Counted from the stretch's first letter, positions 1 to 9,077 are shown. The stretch is DNA of 49,801 nucleotides from an uncultured Nitrospina sp. (GCA_937891765.1 CALAGQ010000043.1:1-49801); one strand, 5' to 3'. Notes: generated by a model from the sequence alone, not told the origin. Numbers and translations: made by a program.

Positions 1-2281
1 CAAAGCCATCAACAAACCAACGTCGCTTATAGAATTACACGGTAAACCGGGTAGTGGTAAAACCACTTTGGCATTGACGGTGGTTAATAAATACAAATTC
101 AATTTCCAAAATATTCTACTGTATCTGGATTTTGGCGGGGGAGGGGAAGATGCACTTTCTACCAAAGAGGCCATGGTACAAATTATTCTCTCTATCCGAC
201 CGACGATGCGCATCCCTGAAAGTTTGGCCCAACTCAACAAGCTATATCAGCTTATGATGGAGAAGCGTCAGGGCGTTTTCGTTCTGGATAACGTGGCTTC
301 AGCCGAACAGGTCCAGGAACTGAAACCTGCCTCTTCCTCTTCTTGGCTGATGATTGTTACTGCTGAGAAAAAACTGGGAATGGACGAGGCCTTTTCAGTT
401 AATGTTGAACCTCTTGAAGTCGCACCTGCCCAGGATTTTTTGGTCGATCGATCGCTCAGGTTAAAACCGCGAGCAAGAGAAACCGCCAAATTATGCCGAG
501 GCCTTCCCCTGGCTCTTGAAATATGTGGCCGCTTTCTGCTCTCAAACGTAAAGGTCTCTCCAGCAGATTTTGTCAATCTGTTGCGTAAACACCGGAACAA
601 TTCATTACTGGAACAGAGTGATGAATGCGAAGAAGCATTGCTGGCCGCATTCAAAGCCGTTTATCATTCCCTAAATAATAAAGAGCAGAACGTTTTTTAT
701 CAATTGGCGGTCTTTCCCGCATCCTTTGACTCGATTGCCGCCGCCCAGGTTTGTGAAGAAAACGGTGACTGCTTAAAAACTCTTGCTCAGTTCGGGCTGG
801 TCAAAACCAACCCCGTTAACAAACGTTATAGCCTGCACAACTGGGTGAAGAACCAGCTTAAAAACTATCTCCCCGAAAAAACCTCCCGGGAAGCGAGACT
901 GAGGCATGCGGCTTATTATCTTCCTGTCTTCAAAGCGGCACAGGAAAACATATCAAAGGGCGGCGAAAAATCCCGCGATGGACTGCAATTATTTCACAGG
1001 GAATGGGCTAACATTCAAGCGGCCTTGAACCGGGTCCGCAAAAATAGCGTGGAAGGAAAACAAGCCGCAGAACTGTTCAATGCTTACATGATCGCAGGGG
1101 CTGAACTGCTTCCGTTACATTTTTTTCCCAAAGAATGCCAGAGCTATCTGGAAGCGGGACTAAAAGTCTCGCAAAGACTGGGGACAAAAAATAGTGAGGC
1201 CCAACATCTGGTGAACCTCGGGTCATTTCACATTTCCCAGGCAAAATACAAGGAGGCCGAGGAATACCTGCAACAGGCAAACCAACTGGCCACTACCTTG
1301 CAAGATGCTCAAATCACAGGAAAAGTTCTTAACGAAATGGCAAGGTTGTATCTCGCTACTGATAAAGCCGAGGAAACCATTAATACACTTCTGGATAAAA
1401 GAAAATTGTTCCAGGAAAGCAAGGTTGAAGTGGACGAGGAGATCAGTTTGTTAAGGCTGGGTCTCGCCTATGAGAAAAAAGGTGAGTTCAGCAAAGCCAT
1501 CGAGGCGATGAAAGAAGGACAAAAAAAGGCAAGAGCCAACGGAAACGGACATTGCGTGGAAACCTTCCTCAAACATCTCGGATTCTGTCTGGGCGAAGCG
1601 CAAGACCTTACCAATGCGGAAGATTATTTTGAGGCAAGCCTGGGGCTGGCCCGAAGCCTGGGGAAAAGAAAAGACGAACTGGAAATTCTCCTGAAGTTTG
1701 GAACCATTCATACAAAGTCGCAAGATATTGAACGAGCCATGACCCTGCTTAAAGAAGGACTCCGATTGGCTGAGAAACACCACGACAACAGATACAAAGG
1801 ACTATTTCTGAAACAGCTCGGAGACGCCTATACCCTTATGCAGGACAATCAAAAAGCAGTGGAAAGCTATATGCATGCCATTGGTCCGCTTAAAAAAGCC
1901 AAAGAAACAGGACTGGTTGATAAAATTAATAAGCGGCTGAATCAGTCCTTTGAGGTGGCAGAAAATGAACCGGCCGAAATTAAACAGACGGAAAACAATG
2001 CAGAAGTATCTGCGATAAAAAGAGTCATCAAACCCCTGCGAAAGCTCAGTCAGAGCAAAGGACTCAGGCTTGTACAAAGCAAAACGGAGGAGTTTATCGA
2101 GCGCGGAGACACTAAAATGATTTCTTATTATATAGGAAGTATTGAGAAAATCATTAAAACCCATGAGTTGGATATTAAAGAATCTACTACCCGGGAAGGC
2201 CTGTTAGAATTGATGGGAGCACTTCGCCAAAACAACCATCACGCCTGCGCCACAATCTTCAAAAATAAATTCAGCCTGTAA
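1..2281 (+). CDS. STAND-class (NB-ARC-like) NTPase with TPR repeats, 5' end outside window
   Basis: The reading frame is open from base 2, so the gene starts left of the window. The first visible residues contain a Walker A loop (GKPGSGKTTL, bases 41-70). They are followed by a Walker B-like VFVLDN (about base 280), a sensor-like MIVTAE segment and the GLPLALE motif (about base 505) typical of NB-ARC/STAND ATPases. A winged-helix-like stretch follows (YQLAVFPASFD, about base 700). From about base 1190 to 1910 there are several TPR-like helical pairs (for example EEYLQQANQLA and AVESYMHAIGPL). A charged C-terminal helical tail of about 100 residues ends the protein. STAND proteins are signalling switches that oligomerise on ligand sensing; in bacteria they act as transcription regulators or anti-phage sensors. 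The N-terminal effector domain would decide between these and is not in the window. The stop lies directly before repeat A1. Confidence 0.85.
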   Translation, partial: KAINKPTSLIELHGKPGSGKTTLALTVVNKYKFNFQNILLYLDFGGGGEDALSTKEAMVQIILSIRPTMRIPESLAQLNKLYQLMMEKRQGVFVLDNVASAEQVQELKPASSSSWLMIVTAEKKLGMDEAFSVNVEPLEVAPAQDFLVDRSLRLKPRARETAKLCRGLPLALEICGRFLLSNVKVSPADFVNLLRKHRNNSLLEQSDECEEALLAAFKAVYHSLNNKEQNVFYQLAVFPASFDSIAAAQVCEENGDCLKTLAQFGLVKTNPVNKRYSLHNWVKNQLKNYLPEKTSREARLRHAAYYLPVFKAAQENISKGGEKSRDGLQLFHREWANIQAALNRVRKNSVEGKQAAELFNAYMIAGAELLPLHFFPKECQSYLEAGLKVSQRLGTKNSEAQHLVNLGSFHISQAKYKEAEEYLQQANQLATTLQDAQITGKVLNEMARLYLATDKAEETINTLLDKRKLFQESKVEVDEEISLLRLGLAYEKKGEFSKAIEAMKEGQKKARANGNGHCVETFLKHLGFCLGEAQDLTNAEDYFEASLGLARSLGKRKDELEILLKFGTIHTKSQDIERAMTLLKEGLRLAEKHHDNRYKGLFLKQLGDAYTLMQDNQKAVESYMHAIGPLKKAKETGLVDKINKRLNQSFEVAENEPAEIKQTENNAEVSAIKRVIKPLRKLSQSKGLRLVQSKTEEFIERGDTKMISYYIGSIEKIIKTHELDIKESTTREGLLELMGALRQNNHHACATIFKNKFSL

Positions 2282-2380
2282 CTGCTAGCCGCAGGGGCAA
2301 ATTGCAATGTCTTCATCTTGCAGGCAAACGTTCTCTCGGCTCAACAAGTCATTGCTAGTCAGCCCCATGCCTGGTAGGCT
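2282..2380 (-). repeat. Family A palindromic repeat, copy A1
   Basis: This copy lies between the convergent STAND gene and the FabI-like gene. Read on the minus strand it begins with an arm like ACCAGGCATGGGGC, runs through the family core (AGCAATGACTTGTTGAGCC) and ends near GCGGCTAGCAG. The last codons and the TAG stop of the FabI-like gene fall inside the arm. Confidence 0.7.
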
Positions 2381-3161
2381 TAATTAATTCCTGATCAAAA
2401 TAGTTGATGGACATTCCAGCATCGAGAACCAGACCCTGAGCGTTGATACCGCTGGCGCGTTCGCTCAATAAAAATACTGCGGCGTTGGCCGCCTCCTGAG
2501 TGGTCAAGGATTTTTTCCTCAATGTTGCTTTTTCGGCATGCAGGTAGGAATCAATATAACCGGGGATGCCTGCTGACGCCGATGTCTTGAGCAGACCAGG
2601 ATTGATGGAGTTGAATCGGACTTTAGAAAAAGCGCTGAACGATTTCGCCAGAAAACAGAGCGTGGAATCGAGCGCCGCTTTTGCCGGAGCCATGTAGCCA
2701 TAATTTTCTGCCGCCATTCGCGTGGTAGAAATCGATACCGTAACGACAGAGGCCTGTTCATCCAACAAGTCCTTAAAAACATTGGCAAGCTGGATCAGGG
2801 AATAACAACTGATATCGATGGACTGGAGAAAATCTTTTTTTGGCGTTTCATGAAACGGTTTCCAGCCTTCGGAATAATTAGCAAAAGCTATTGAGTGGAC
2901 GAGTCCGTGCAAAACCTTACAGTGCTCAGCAACTTGAGTCTTTAGCCGTTCAACTTCTTCCTCTTTTTCCACATCGCAAACGACGACGATTTTCCCCGCC
3001 AGAAGTTTTTCCAAAGATTTCTTACGGTCTTCGGAGCGGACACTGTAAATGACCTTCGCGCCTTCCTCCTCCAACGTCTTAGCAATATGCCAGGCAACAC
3101 TTTTTCTGTTAGCCACTCCGGTCACCAAGAAGTTTTTCTTTTCAAGATCCAAAAAACTCAT
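2355..3161 (-). CDS. Divergent FabI-like enoyl-ACP reductase (SDR)
   Basis: A 268-residue short-chain dehydrogenase of the FabI type (E. coli FabI has 262 residues). FabI enzymes use NAD(P)H to saturate trans-2-enoyl-ACP. Seen here are the FabI-type cofactor loop [12 protein letters not shown] (residues 13-24), the VHSIAFA strand (88-94) and the YxxMxxxK active site (Y154 and K161). The second conserved FabI tyrosine, ten residues before the catalytic Tyr (E. coli Y146), is isoleucine (I144). A changed substrate or a non-housekeeping role is therefore likely. The ATG has AGGAAA upstream and lies 58 bp after fabZ. The final residues KPTRHGAD and the stop are encoded in repeat A1. It is the last gene of the lipid cluster. 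The family call is firm; the exact reaction is inferred. Confidence 0.82.
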   Translation of the reverse strand: MSFLDLEKKNFLVTGVANRKSVAWHIAKTLEEEGAKVIYSVRSEDRKKSLEKLLAGKIVVVCDVEKEEEVERLKTQVAEHCKVLHGLVHSIAFANYSEGWKPFHETPKKDFLQSIDISCYSLIQLANVFKDLLDEQASVVTVSISTTRMAAENYGYMAPAKAALDSTLCFLAKSFSAFSKVRFNSINPGLLKTSASAGIPGYIDSYLHAEKATLRKKSLTTQEAANAAVFLLSERASGINAQGLVLDAGMSINYFDQELIKPTRHGAD

Positions 3162-3219
3162 TTTTCCTATTTGCCTCTCAATTCACGGTTCAGTTTAAAT
3201 TTTTCCAAACCAAAAAATA

Positions 3220-3645
3220 TTATTTTGTTTCCGCAACCAGCATAGCAGAAAACTCCAGGGTGACCGCAGTCTTACCATTGACGCTGGCTTTTCCCGTCAT
3301 ATAAGCGGCACTGCTGATCAGGTCATTGAGGGTCACCTCAATCTGCAGGGTATCTCCGGGATGAACGGCGTGCTTGAGTTTGATGTTGTTGACCCGGGTA
3401 AGAACAGGGATCTTGCCTTCGTTGGCGATGCGTTTGCCCATCATGATGGCGCCAGCCTGAAAAATAGCTTCGAAGATTAACACTCCCGGCATGATCGGTC
3501 TTCCCGGATAATGGCCCTCAAAAAACGGTTCTTTCGGGTCAATCTTTTTTTCCGTCTTGATGCTATTGTCAGTTTCTTCAAGCACCCGATCAACAAACAG
3601 GAAAGGCGGGCGATGGGGAATATATTGAAGAAAGTCCTGTGACAT
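3220..3645 (-). CDS. fabZ: FabZ-like 3-hydroxyacyl-ACP dehydratase
   Basis: A 141-residue single hot-dog-fold protein, the usual FabZ length. It dehydrates 3-hydroxyacyl-ACP to trans-2-enoyl-ACP in fatty-acid elongation. Visible motifs are PHRPPFLFVDRV (residues 10-21) and GHYPGRPIMPGV with catalytic His45, then Glu59 in LIFEAIFQAG on the central helix. The gene begins one base after the fabG stop. Its Shine-Dalgarno GGGGGA lies within the 3' end of fabG, which indicates translational coupling. Placement beside two CrtI-like oxidoreductases, an ACP and a KAS suggests service to a dedicated lipid pathway. A housekeeping role cannot be excluded. Confidence 0.9.
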   Translation of the reverse strand: MSQDFLQYIPHRPPFLFVDRVLEETDNSIKTEKKIDPKEPFFEGHYPGRPIMPGVLIFEAIFQAGAIMMGKRIANEGKIPVLTRVNNIKLKHAVHPGDTLQIEVTLNDLISSAAYMTGKASVNGKTAVTLEFSAMLVAETK

Positions 3646-3646
3646 T

Positions 3647-4390
3647 CTATAGTCCCCCGGTTACCTCTAACACCGAGCCTGTGATGTAAGAAGATTCTTT
3701 TGAAGCCAGAAACAACACCGGGTAGGTGACATCTTCCGGAGTGCCAAAACGTTTCAGGGGAATCTGGTCCTTGTAGGATTTTCTCTGCTCTTCCGGCAGA
3801 TCGCCAATGAAGTCGGTGTCGATGAATCCCGGCGAAACGCAATTTACGGTTATCTTCCGGCTCGCTACTTCCTTGGAAAGGGATCGCATGAATGCCACCT
3901 GTCCCGCTTTTGACGCGGAGTAATTGGCCTGACCCGCAAACCCGAACTTGCCGATGGGAGAGGTTAAAGTGATGATCCGTCCATACCTTTGGCGCATCAT
4001 CGACTGCACCGCCAGTTTACTCAAATTGAAAGTTCCCGTCAGGTTGGTGTCGATAACCCGGTTCCAGTCTTCCGCTTTCATCATGCCGACAATCGAATCG
4101 GATCGAATGCCAGAACTAATAACAAGAATCTGGAAGTTTTCATACTTCGCTTCAATATCTTTATAAAACTTTTCCACCGCTTCATAATCTGTAACATCGA
4201 ACTTATGAATGTCGAGACAATCGGCGTGGCCGGCATTGGCACGTTTAAAGTTCTCTGCCTCCTCATCGTTGCTCCGATAAGTGGCGACAACTTTCGCTCC
4301 GGCTTTCAGAAACGCCTCGGAAATAGCCCGGCCTATACCGCGCGTTCCACCCGTAACCAAGGCCGTTTGGCCTGTAAAATCAAATTCCAT
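3647..4390 (-). CDS. fabG: FabG-like 3-oxoacyl-ACP reductase (SDR)
   Basis: A 247-residue classical short-chain dehydrogenase. FabG reduces 3-oxoacyl-ACP with NADPH. The nucleotide-binding TGGTRGIG is at residues 13-20, the structural Asn in DTNLTGTF at 116, catalytic Ser at 144 (TSPIG) and Tyr157/Lys161 in NYSASKAG. The usual NNAG motif is replaced by ISSG (91-94), which is uncommon for FabG. The C-terminal ITGSVLEVTGGL matches the FabG ending. It is followed at one base by fabZ. Upstream, a 59-bp gap separates it from the CrtI-like gene. Assignment to the fatty-acid type rather than another SDR rests on the neighbours and on the GQANYSASKAG region. Confidence 0.88.
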   Translation of the reverse strand: MEFDFTGQTALVTGGTRGIGRAISEAFLKAGAKVVATYRSNDEEAENFKRANAGHADCLDIHKFDVTDYEAVEKFYKDIEAKYENFQILVISSGIRSDSIVGMMKAEDWNRVIDTNLTGTFNLSKLAVQSMMRQRYGRIITLTSPIGKFGFAGQANYSASKAGQVAFMRSLSKEVASRKITVNCVSPGFIDTDFIGDLPEEQRKSYKDQIPLKRFGTPEDVTYPVLFLASKESSYITGSVLEVTGGL

Positions 4391-4449
4391 CTCAGTATGT
4401 TATATGTAAAATGAGTTTCAGGAAAGAGGAAAGAACCGCTAATGTGAGG

Positions 4450-5898
4450 TCAAGCGGATGCGGTCACCAGGCTTGGACTCAACTGACGGAGATATTTATC
4501 GGTTTCGTTGGCGACAATGACCCCATAGTTCGCCGCTCCAAGCCAGCCCGACATGATAATCCCCACCGAACCGGCATGGAACAACCCATTGATCTGTTTA
4601 GGAAGATCCCGGCTTATTTTGAGTCCTTCAAACTTGGTTCCAAATGAAGTGCCCGAAGGGTGTAGGGTGTAACGCTTGAAAGTTTTTGGGGTCGAGGCTT
4701 CCACGTGATCGACCTTTTTGCGTATGCCCGGAACATATTTTTCCAGCGCATCGAGAGTGGTTTGCTCGAGATGATGCTTGTCTTTTTTGTATTCGGATTC
4801 GCTCAGGTTCGCCCAGTCCTGATAGCGGGCGTTGGTCGAAGAAACGATAGAGTATCGATTGGTACCGGGGCGAATTTCCGGATAATAAAACGAAAACGTG
4901 CGACTGGTAACATCTTTGCTCAATATTTGGTCTGTACAGTATTCGTCGGCCTCGGATGAGAACAGCAGGTCGCCCACATTCGGCACGGTCTCTCCTGTTT
5001 TAATGCCCATATAAACCTGGCAACTGGAATTGTTGAGCCTAACTTTTTTGACCTCTTTGATAAATTCAGGATCAAAATGTTCCTCACCAGTCAGCTGCTC
5101 GATGGTGGTCAGCAAGTTGGAATTGGAAAGCACCGACTTGCACTGAATGTCCTGCCCGTTGATGCGAACCCCCTGCACCGTTTTATCATCCACATAAATT
5201 TTTTCGACCATGCAGTGCGTGCGAATGTCTACACCGTTTCGCAACAGCTCCTGCTTCATTTCTTTAATCAGATGATCGGTCCCGCCTTGATAGGTGAACA
5301 CTCCCTTATCCATGAAATTGGAAAACACAATGCCATAAGTGATTGCCGGGTCATCGAGGGTCGAGCCATTGGCGTAGGTGATCGGTTCCATGAGAAACCG
5401 CCAGACATCGGTGCGGCCGGGAAAATATTTCTCAAAAAGTTCGCGGGTGGTCATGACCACTTCGTCATAGAAGTTCATGTCGCGGACGGTTAAAAAGAAC
5501 TCGTCGATCACTTCTCTTAAAATACCGAAACGCTCGCGCAATATATGGGTGAAATCGATTTTGTCGAAGGAGGTATTAACAGAAAACTGCGGGTTGTCGA
5601 AACGCACATTTTTGAGCTGGATGACCCGGTGCGAAATATCCTGAGTCCAGTATTTTCTGAGAGTCTTGATCATTCCGCAGGGGAACCCGTGCAGGGAGAT
5701 ATCCATGACATGCCCGCCCTTGCGTTTGAACCAGGTCGCCATGCCGCCCATATTATAATGATGCTCGGCCAGCAAAACCTTATGTCCCAGCTTGGCGAGA
5801 AGATTGGCCGACGTCATTCCTGCCAGACCGCTGCCGATCACGACCGTGTCGTAAGCCGACAAGACACCCTTTAACCAGTTTCTTGGTGGTTTGTTCAT
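4450..5898 (-). CDS. CrtI/phytoene-desaturase-like FAD oxidoreductase (first of two)
   Basis: A 482-residue flavoprotein of the phytoene desaturase/retinol saturase/amine oxidase superfamily. The FAD-binding GSGLAG follows an N-terminal beta strand (residues 22-27) and the conserved MGGMATWF segment comes next. Near the C-terminus are TPKTFKRYT and [15 protein letters not shown], the family's second FAD contact. Members desaturate, saturate or isomerise long polyene or acyl chains. It lies 27 bp downstream of a second, diverged family member and upstream of fabG. No carotenoid genes (crtB, crtE) are in the window, so an acyl-ACP or lipid substrate is more likely than phytoene; this is inference. 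The ATG lacks a clear Shine-Dalgarno. A TTG at codon 13 (5862), preceded by AAAGGG, is an alternative start. Confidence 0.82.
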   Translation of the reverse strand: MNKPPRNWLKGVLSAYDTVVIGSGLAGMTSANLLAKLGHKVLLAEHHYNMGGMATWFKRKGGHVMDISLHGFPCGMIKTLRKYWTQDISHRVIQLKNVRFDNPQFSVNTSFDKIDFTHILRERFGILREVIDEFFLTVRDMNFYDEVVMTTRELFEKYFPGRTDVWRFLMEPITYANGSTLDDPAITYGIVFSNFMDKGVFTYQGGTDHLIKEMKQELLRNGVDIRTHCMVEKIYVDDKTVQGVRINGQDIQCKSVLSNSNLLTTIEQLTGEEHFDPEFIKEVKKVRLNNSSCQVYMGIKTGETVPNVGDLLFSSEADEYCTDQILSKDVTSRTFSFYYPEIRPGTNRYSIVSSTNARYQDWANLSESEYKKDKHHLEQTTLDALEKYVPGIRKKVDHVEASTPKTFKRYTLHPSGTSFGTKFEGLKISRDLPKQINGLFHAGSVGIIMSGWLGAANYGVIVANETDKYLRQLSPSLVTASA

Positions 5899-5925
5899 TA
5901 GATCAAAAGATTATTTTTTGCCCGT

Positions 5926-7308
5926 TTATCGTAAAAGATGCAAGTTGGCCATGGATATTCCACTCAACGTGGCCCCGATAATACCTAAAAACCCCTGGTC
6001 TGTCCCGCATATATACAGGTTTTTGACAGGGGTTTTTCCGTTCTTAATCTTCTCCGGCGATCCATAGACGGCCCCGTTAATATGGCCTGTATATCTCTTT
6101 ATGGTCTTAGGCGTAAACGAATCTAAAAATACCACATTATCGCGAAAATCGGGGGAAAATGTGAATAACTCCTCTAAAGCCCGGCCCCTCCACTCTTTTT
6201 TGGCGGCGATATAGTCTTTTCTGGGCAGGCTGTCCCATTTGTCGAAACTGGCCAGATTGGTCAGCCTAATCAACCCTTCTTCAAGGGGTTTCGGATATTT
6301 AAAATTATTAGAGCAACACAAAACACCGCTGGAAATGTCGATCAGATCCGCCGGCACCTTGTAGTTGAACCTCGGCTGAGTCGAAAAGAAGACAATGCTG
6401 CGGTCATAACCCAACTCGCGCGGTTCCTTATCCACCACAAAAAGTGACTCCATAAAAGACACCTGCCCGGTCTCGCAAGTTCCGGTTTCGGCAAGTTCCG
6501 GCTGGCAACGGTTCAGCGTTTCCACATACCCCATGGAAGAAAGCACTGCGACGGTGTCCAGCTCTTCCTCGTTCTCAAGCGTCACCGAGCCGACCGTCCC
6601 CGCACTGGCGTTGATGGTTTTCACCCCGTTGCCCATCTTCAACTCGCCGCCCAGTTCCTTGAACCGCTCGGCCATGAGATGGAGAATATAATGCATGCCG
6701 CCTTCAGGCTTCGAAAAACCTTCAATAAAAATGCTCTTGAACATGATGACGAACTGATAGAAATCCATATCGCCTTCACGCGCGTTGCCGTAATACATCA
6801 ACGGACAAAACAACATGTCGATCAGTACAGGATCGCTGATGAATGATTCCAAAACAGGTTGAGATAAAAGACGCTCGCCGTCATCAAGATTCAGTTCGTC
6901 GAAAGCCAGAATCTTTTCCGCCAGTTTGTTGAATCCGTCTATCTGATCGGGGAACTGTTCCGCCACTTCCTGACGCATAAACTCAAAGTCGTTGGTGAAG
7001 CGAAAAGATTTCTCAGGGAAGCGCACCTCCGATATCTCTTGCTGGCACAGGCGGAAGTCGTCATGACTGAATCGAAGTTGTTTGAGAAGCTTGCCCAATG
7101 GCGAAGACCGAACACCCTTGGCGGTGAAGTTGGTCATGGCATGAAGCCCAACATCGAAGGTGCGGTTTTTTCTTACATAAAAAGAGTTCAACCCGCCCAA
7201 CTCAACATGCTTTTCAACAATGCAGACTTTTTTGTCGAACATGGCCAGGCGAATGCCAGCGGCTAATCCCGATAATCCCGCACCTATAACAATCGTGTCA
7301 TAACGCAT
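5926..7308 (-). CDS. CrtI/phytoene-desaturase-like FAD oxidoreductase (second of two)
   Basis: A 460-residue paralogue-like neighbour of the preceding flavoprotein. GAGLSG (residues 9-14) is the dinucleotide-binding loop, with the acidic end EKHVELGGLNSF. The C-terminus has TPKTIKRYTGHINGAVYG and NLYICGTDQGFLGIIGATL, as in CrtI/RetSat-type enzymes. No membrane segment is evident. The ATG at 7308 is preferred to an in-frame TTG two codons earlier because MRYDTIVIG fits the family start. There is no good Shine-Dalgarno, but an extended -10 box (TGGTATAAT) ends seven bases before the ATG, so a leaderless transcript is possible. The product is unknown; two adjacent enzymes of this family suggest sequential or paired redox steps on one chain. 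Confidence 0.82.
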   Translation of the reverse strand: MRYDTIVIGAGLSGLAAGIRLAMFDKKVCIVEKHVELGGLNSFYVRKNRTFDVGLHAMTNFTAKGVRSSPLGKLLKQLRFSHDDFRLCQQEISEVRFPEKSFRFTNDFEFMRQEVAEQFPDQIDGFNKLAEKILAFDELNLDDGERLLSQPVLESFISDPVLIDMLFCPLMYYGNAREGDMDFYQFVIMFKSIFIEGFSKPEGGMHYILHLMAERFKELGGELKMGNGVKTINASAGTVGSVTLENEEELDTVAVLSSMGYVETLNRCQPELAETGTCETGQVSFMESLFVVDKEPRELGYDRSIVFFSTQPRFNYKVPADLIDISSGVLCCSNNFKYPKPLEEGLIRLTNLASFDKWDSLPRKDYIAAKKEWRGRALEELFTFSPDFRDNVVFLDSFTPKTIKRYTGHINGAVYGSPEKIKNGKTPVKNLYICGTDQGFLGIIGATLSGISMANLHLLR

Positions 7309-7314
7309 AGTCAA

Positions 7315-7323
7315 ATTATACCA
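7315..7323 (-). promoter_or_regulatory. Possible extended -10 promoter for second CrtI-like gene
   Basis: On the minus strand TGGTATAAT matches the extended -10 consensus TGnTATAAT. The TGG comes from the end of repeat A2. The predicted start point falls at about 7308, the A of the start codon, implying a leaderless mRNA. No convincing -35 is present. Confidence 0.35.
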
Positions 7324-7410
7324 CCACTAGGCACCCACTAGGCGTGGGGCCGACTGCAATAGCTATCTCTGGGGAGCAAAAGGTCATCTCGGCCCAACAA
7401 ACCATTGCCC
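7321..7410 (+). repeat. Family A palindromic repeat, copy A2
   Basis: Begins with a duplicated arm (CCACTAGGCACCCACTAGGCG), followed by GTGGGGCCGACTGCAATAGC and the core GTCATCTCGGCCCAACAAA, ending at CATTGCCC. It lies between the acyl carrier protein gene and the CrtI-like gene and abuts repeat B1. Confidence 0.75.
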
Positions 7411-7490
7411 GTCATTGCGAGGAGCCAACAGCGACGAAGCAATCCAGAAAGACTGGATCGCCACGCTCCCTTCAGTCGCTCGCGACGACG
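7411..7490. repeat. Family B palindromic repeat, copy B1
   Basis: An 80-bp imperfect inverted repeat. The left half contains GTCATTGCGAGGAGCC and GCGACGAAGCAATCCAG. The right half has the near-complement CTGGATCGCC and AGTCGCTCGCGACGACG. A second copy with a longer centre is at 42611-42775. It would form a long hairpin in the spacer between the acyl carrier protein and the CrtI-like gene. Confidence 0.75.
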
Positions 7491-7582
7491 AATGGAGCTC
7501 CACAATAACAGTTTCTGCAATTGGTTAAATGTATTTAGAATCTGTAAGAAATTTGCAATCAAAAAAGGGCGGGGTAGAAAAC

Positions 7583-7849
7583 TTAACTACTGGCCAAGGG
7601 CCGGTTTTTTAATAAGGGGGTGAGGTAAGAAACACAACCGGCCATGGTAGCCAGATGTTCGTAATCTTTTTCCGGTACTTCTATGTTGAAACGTTTTCTA
7701 AGTTCCATAACGATATCGAGGAAATCCATCGAATCCAGGTCAATCTGGTCGCGCAATTTGGTGTTATCGTCAATAGAACTGATATCCTCATCCGGGGCTA
7801 TATCGGCAAGGATATTAAGAATAATCTGCCTTACTTCTTCAATCGTCAT
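7583..7849 (-). CDS. Acyl carrier protein, dedicated to the lipid cluster
   Basis: An 88-residue acidic four-helix carrier protein. The 4'-phosphopantetheine attachment site is Ser40 in the motif LDSMDF. It carries the growing acyl chain for the synthase, FabG, FabZ and FabI-like enzymes encoded around it. A GGGAGAG Shine-Dalgarno precedes the ATG and a good sigma-70-type promoter lies upstream at 7882-7910, so this gene may head its own transcript. The C-terminal tail KNRPLASS is longer and more basic than in housekeeping AcpP. The sequence differs from the usual E. coli AcpP pattern (GADSLDTVE), consistent with a specialised ACP rather than the cell's main one. Confidence 0.88.
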   Translation of the reverse strand: MTIEEVRQIILNILADIAPDEDISSIDDNTKLRDQIDLDSMDFLDIVMELRKRFNIEVPEKDYEHLATMAGCVSYLTPLLKNRPLASS

Positions 7850-7881
7850 TACTGCACTCTCCCAAGTCTCCGTTAACCTTG

Positions 7882-7910
7882 ATTTTAATAGAAGATAGGG
7901 CCAATTTCAA
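7882..7910 (-). promoter_or_regulatory. Sigma-70-type promoter for acyl carrier protein gene
   Basis: On the minus strand TTGAAA, 17 bases, TAAAAT; each box matches consensus at five of six positions. It lies 33 bases before the acyl carrier protein ATG, in the gap after the TPR gene. Confidence 0.55.
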
Positions 7911-7980
7911 CCCTAAATCCACCCTCCGTGGGGACAAAAAAGGGGGTAATTAGCCCGGATATTGCTTGAGAGGTTCCAAA

Positions 7981-8973
7981 TCATCCTGGCCTACTGGTCA
8001 CCGCGCAGTTTTTTCGATTCGGCAATATTGGCTTTTTTACCAGTTGAACCCTGTGTTGAAGACCGGCCTTCTCAACAACGTGCAAGGCCTTCTCATAATA
8101 TTCTATCGCCTTGTCGTACTCACCTTTTTCTCTCCACGCAAACCCCAGATTGTTCCAGTCTATTGCCACAGTAGGATGTTCGGGCTCAAATGATTTTAGA
8201 TCAGATTCCAGCGCCTTCTCGTAATACTCAATGGCTTGATCATGTTCACCCAAGATATTAGCCATGAATCCCGCGTTATTTAAATAAAGTGCGTTTTTAG
8301 AGGCAAGCTCCACCGCCTGACTGTAATATTTCTGTGCGGTTTGATAGTCAATGCGATCCTCAGCCAGTTTACCGAGAGCGTGGGCCACCGCCGCCCAAGG
8401 CTCGTCTTGGCTTTTCTTCTCCTTCATATAATGGGAGAGCAATTCCTCTAACGCCGAAGCGTCCCCTTCTTCCAGCTTTCGTTTTGCTTCCGCCAACTCC
8501 TCTTCCGAAACAGAATTCTTCAGCTTCTCGTTTTCAAGAGCCTTTTCTGTTTCCGCTAAAACTGTCTTTCTTTCCGCCAATGCTTTTTGAGTATCGGCCA
8601 GCTTGGCGCGCGCACCCTCCAGCTCCTGCTCCAAGCTGGTCTTTTCTGCGATAACTTTTTGATCTACTGGAACCCCCGAACTTAACGAATCCTTAACCCG
8701 TTCACCAAGCTTTAAGATTTTCTCTTCAATGTTTTTTTCTTGATCCTCAAATAATTTTGTAATGCCTGCCTGATCCAAGCCGTAGTGAATATGCTGTGTG
8801 GTTACCTGGTCATTTTGGACGGCTGGTGCATTCGGGGGTTTTGCGGCTTCTACTTCTGCCTTCACTCCATCTTTTCCCAAGCCGAGTTTGAGGCTACCGA
8901 ACTTGCCTTTACGTAATAAGACAACCGTCACAATCCCGGCAAAAACCAAAATGCCAATAACGATTTCAATCAT
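7981..8973 (-). CDS. Membrane-anchored coiled-coil/TPR protein
   Basis: A 330-residue protein with one N-terminal transmembrane helix (about residues 2-20) followed by RKGK, so most of it probably faces the cytoplasm. Residues about 85-185 are charged and heptad-like (repeated EKALENEKLK-type segments), predicting a coiled coil. Residues about 195-305 hold kinesin-light-chain-style TPRs (QAIEYYEKALES, KAIEYYEKALHV). The C-terminal 30 residues are basic and unlike a TPR. A good AGGAG Shine-Dalgarno sits seven bases before the ATG. It lies between the synthase and acyl carrier protein genes. It may scaffold the lipid enzymes at the membrane, but nothing in the sequence shows this; the function is unknown. 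Confidence 0.8.
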   Translation of the reverse strand: MIEIVIGILVFAGIVTVVLLRKGKFGSLKLGLGKDGVKAEVEAAKPPNAPAVQNDQVTTQHIHYGLDQAGITKLFEDQEKNIEEKILKLGERVKDSLSSGVPVDQKVIAEKTSLEQELEGARAKLADTQKALAERKTVLAETEKALENEKLKNSVSEEELAEAKRKLEEGDASALEELLSHYMKEKKSQDEPWAAVAHALGKLAEDRIDYQTAQKYYSQAVELASKNALYLNNAGFMANILGEHDQAIEYYEKALESDLKSFEPEHPTVAIDWNNLGFAWREKGEYDKAIEYYEKALHVVEKAGLQHRVQLVKKPILPNRKNCAVTSRPG

Positions 8974-9015
8974 CCCGGTCTCCTGATAAATGGGAGTAAT
9001 TACTTCTTTAACCTA

Positions 9016-9077
9016 GCAGAATAATTTCTCTTAACCGAATAAAATATGCTGGCCGCTGGCCCCACGCCTAGTGGTAG
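9016..9077 (-). repeat. Family A palindromic repeat, copy A3 (partial)
   Basis: Read on the minus strand it starts with the complete arm CCACTAGGCGTGGGGCC and continues into a diverged core. The arm encodes the last His and the TAG stop of the ketoacyl synthase gene. Confidence 0.65.

Noticed and set aside
4450..7308. Carotenoid pathway
   Set aside because: Only CrtI-like proteins are present, with no phytoene synthase, GGPP synthase or cyclase, while acyl-chain genes surround them.
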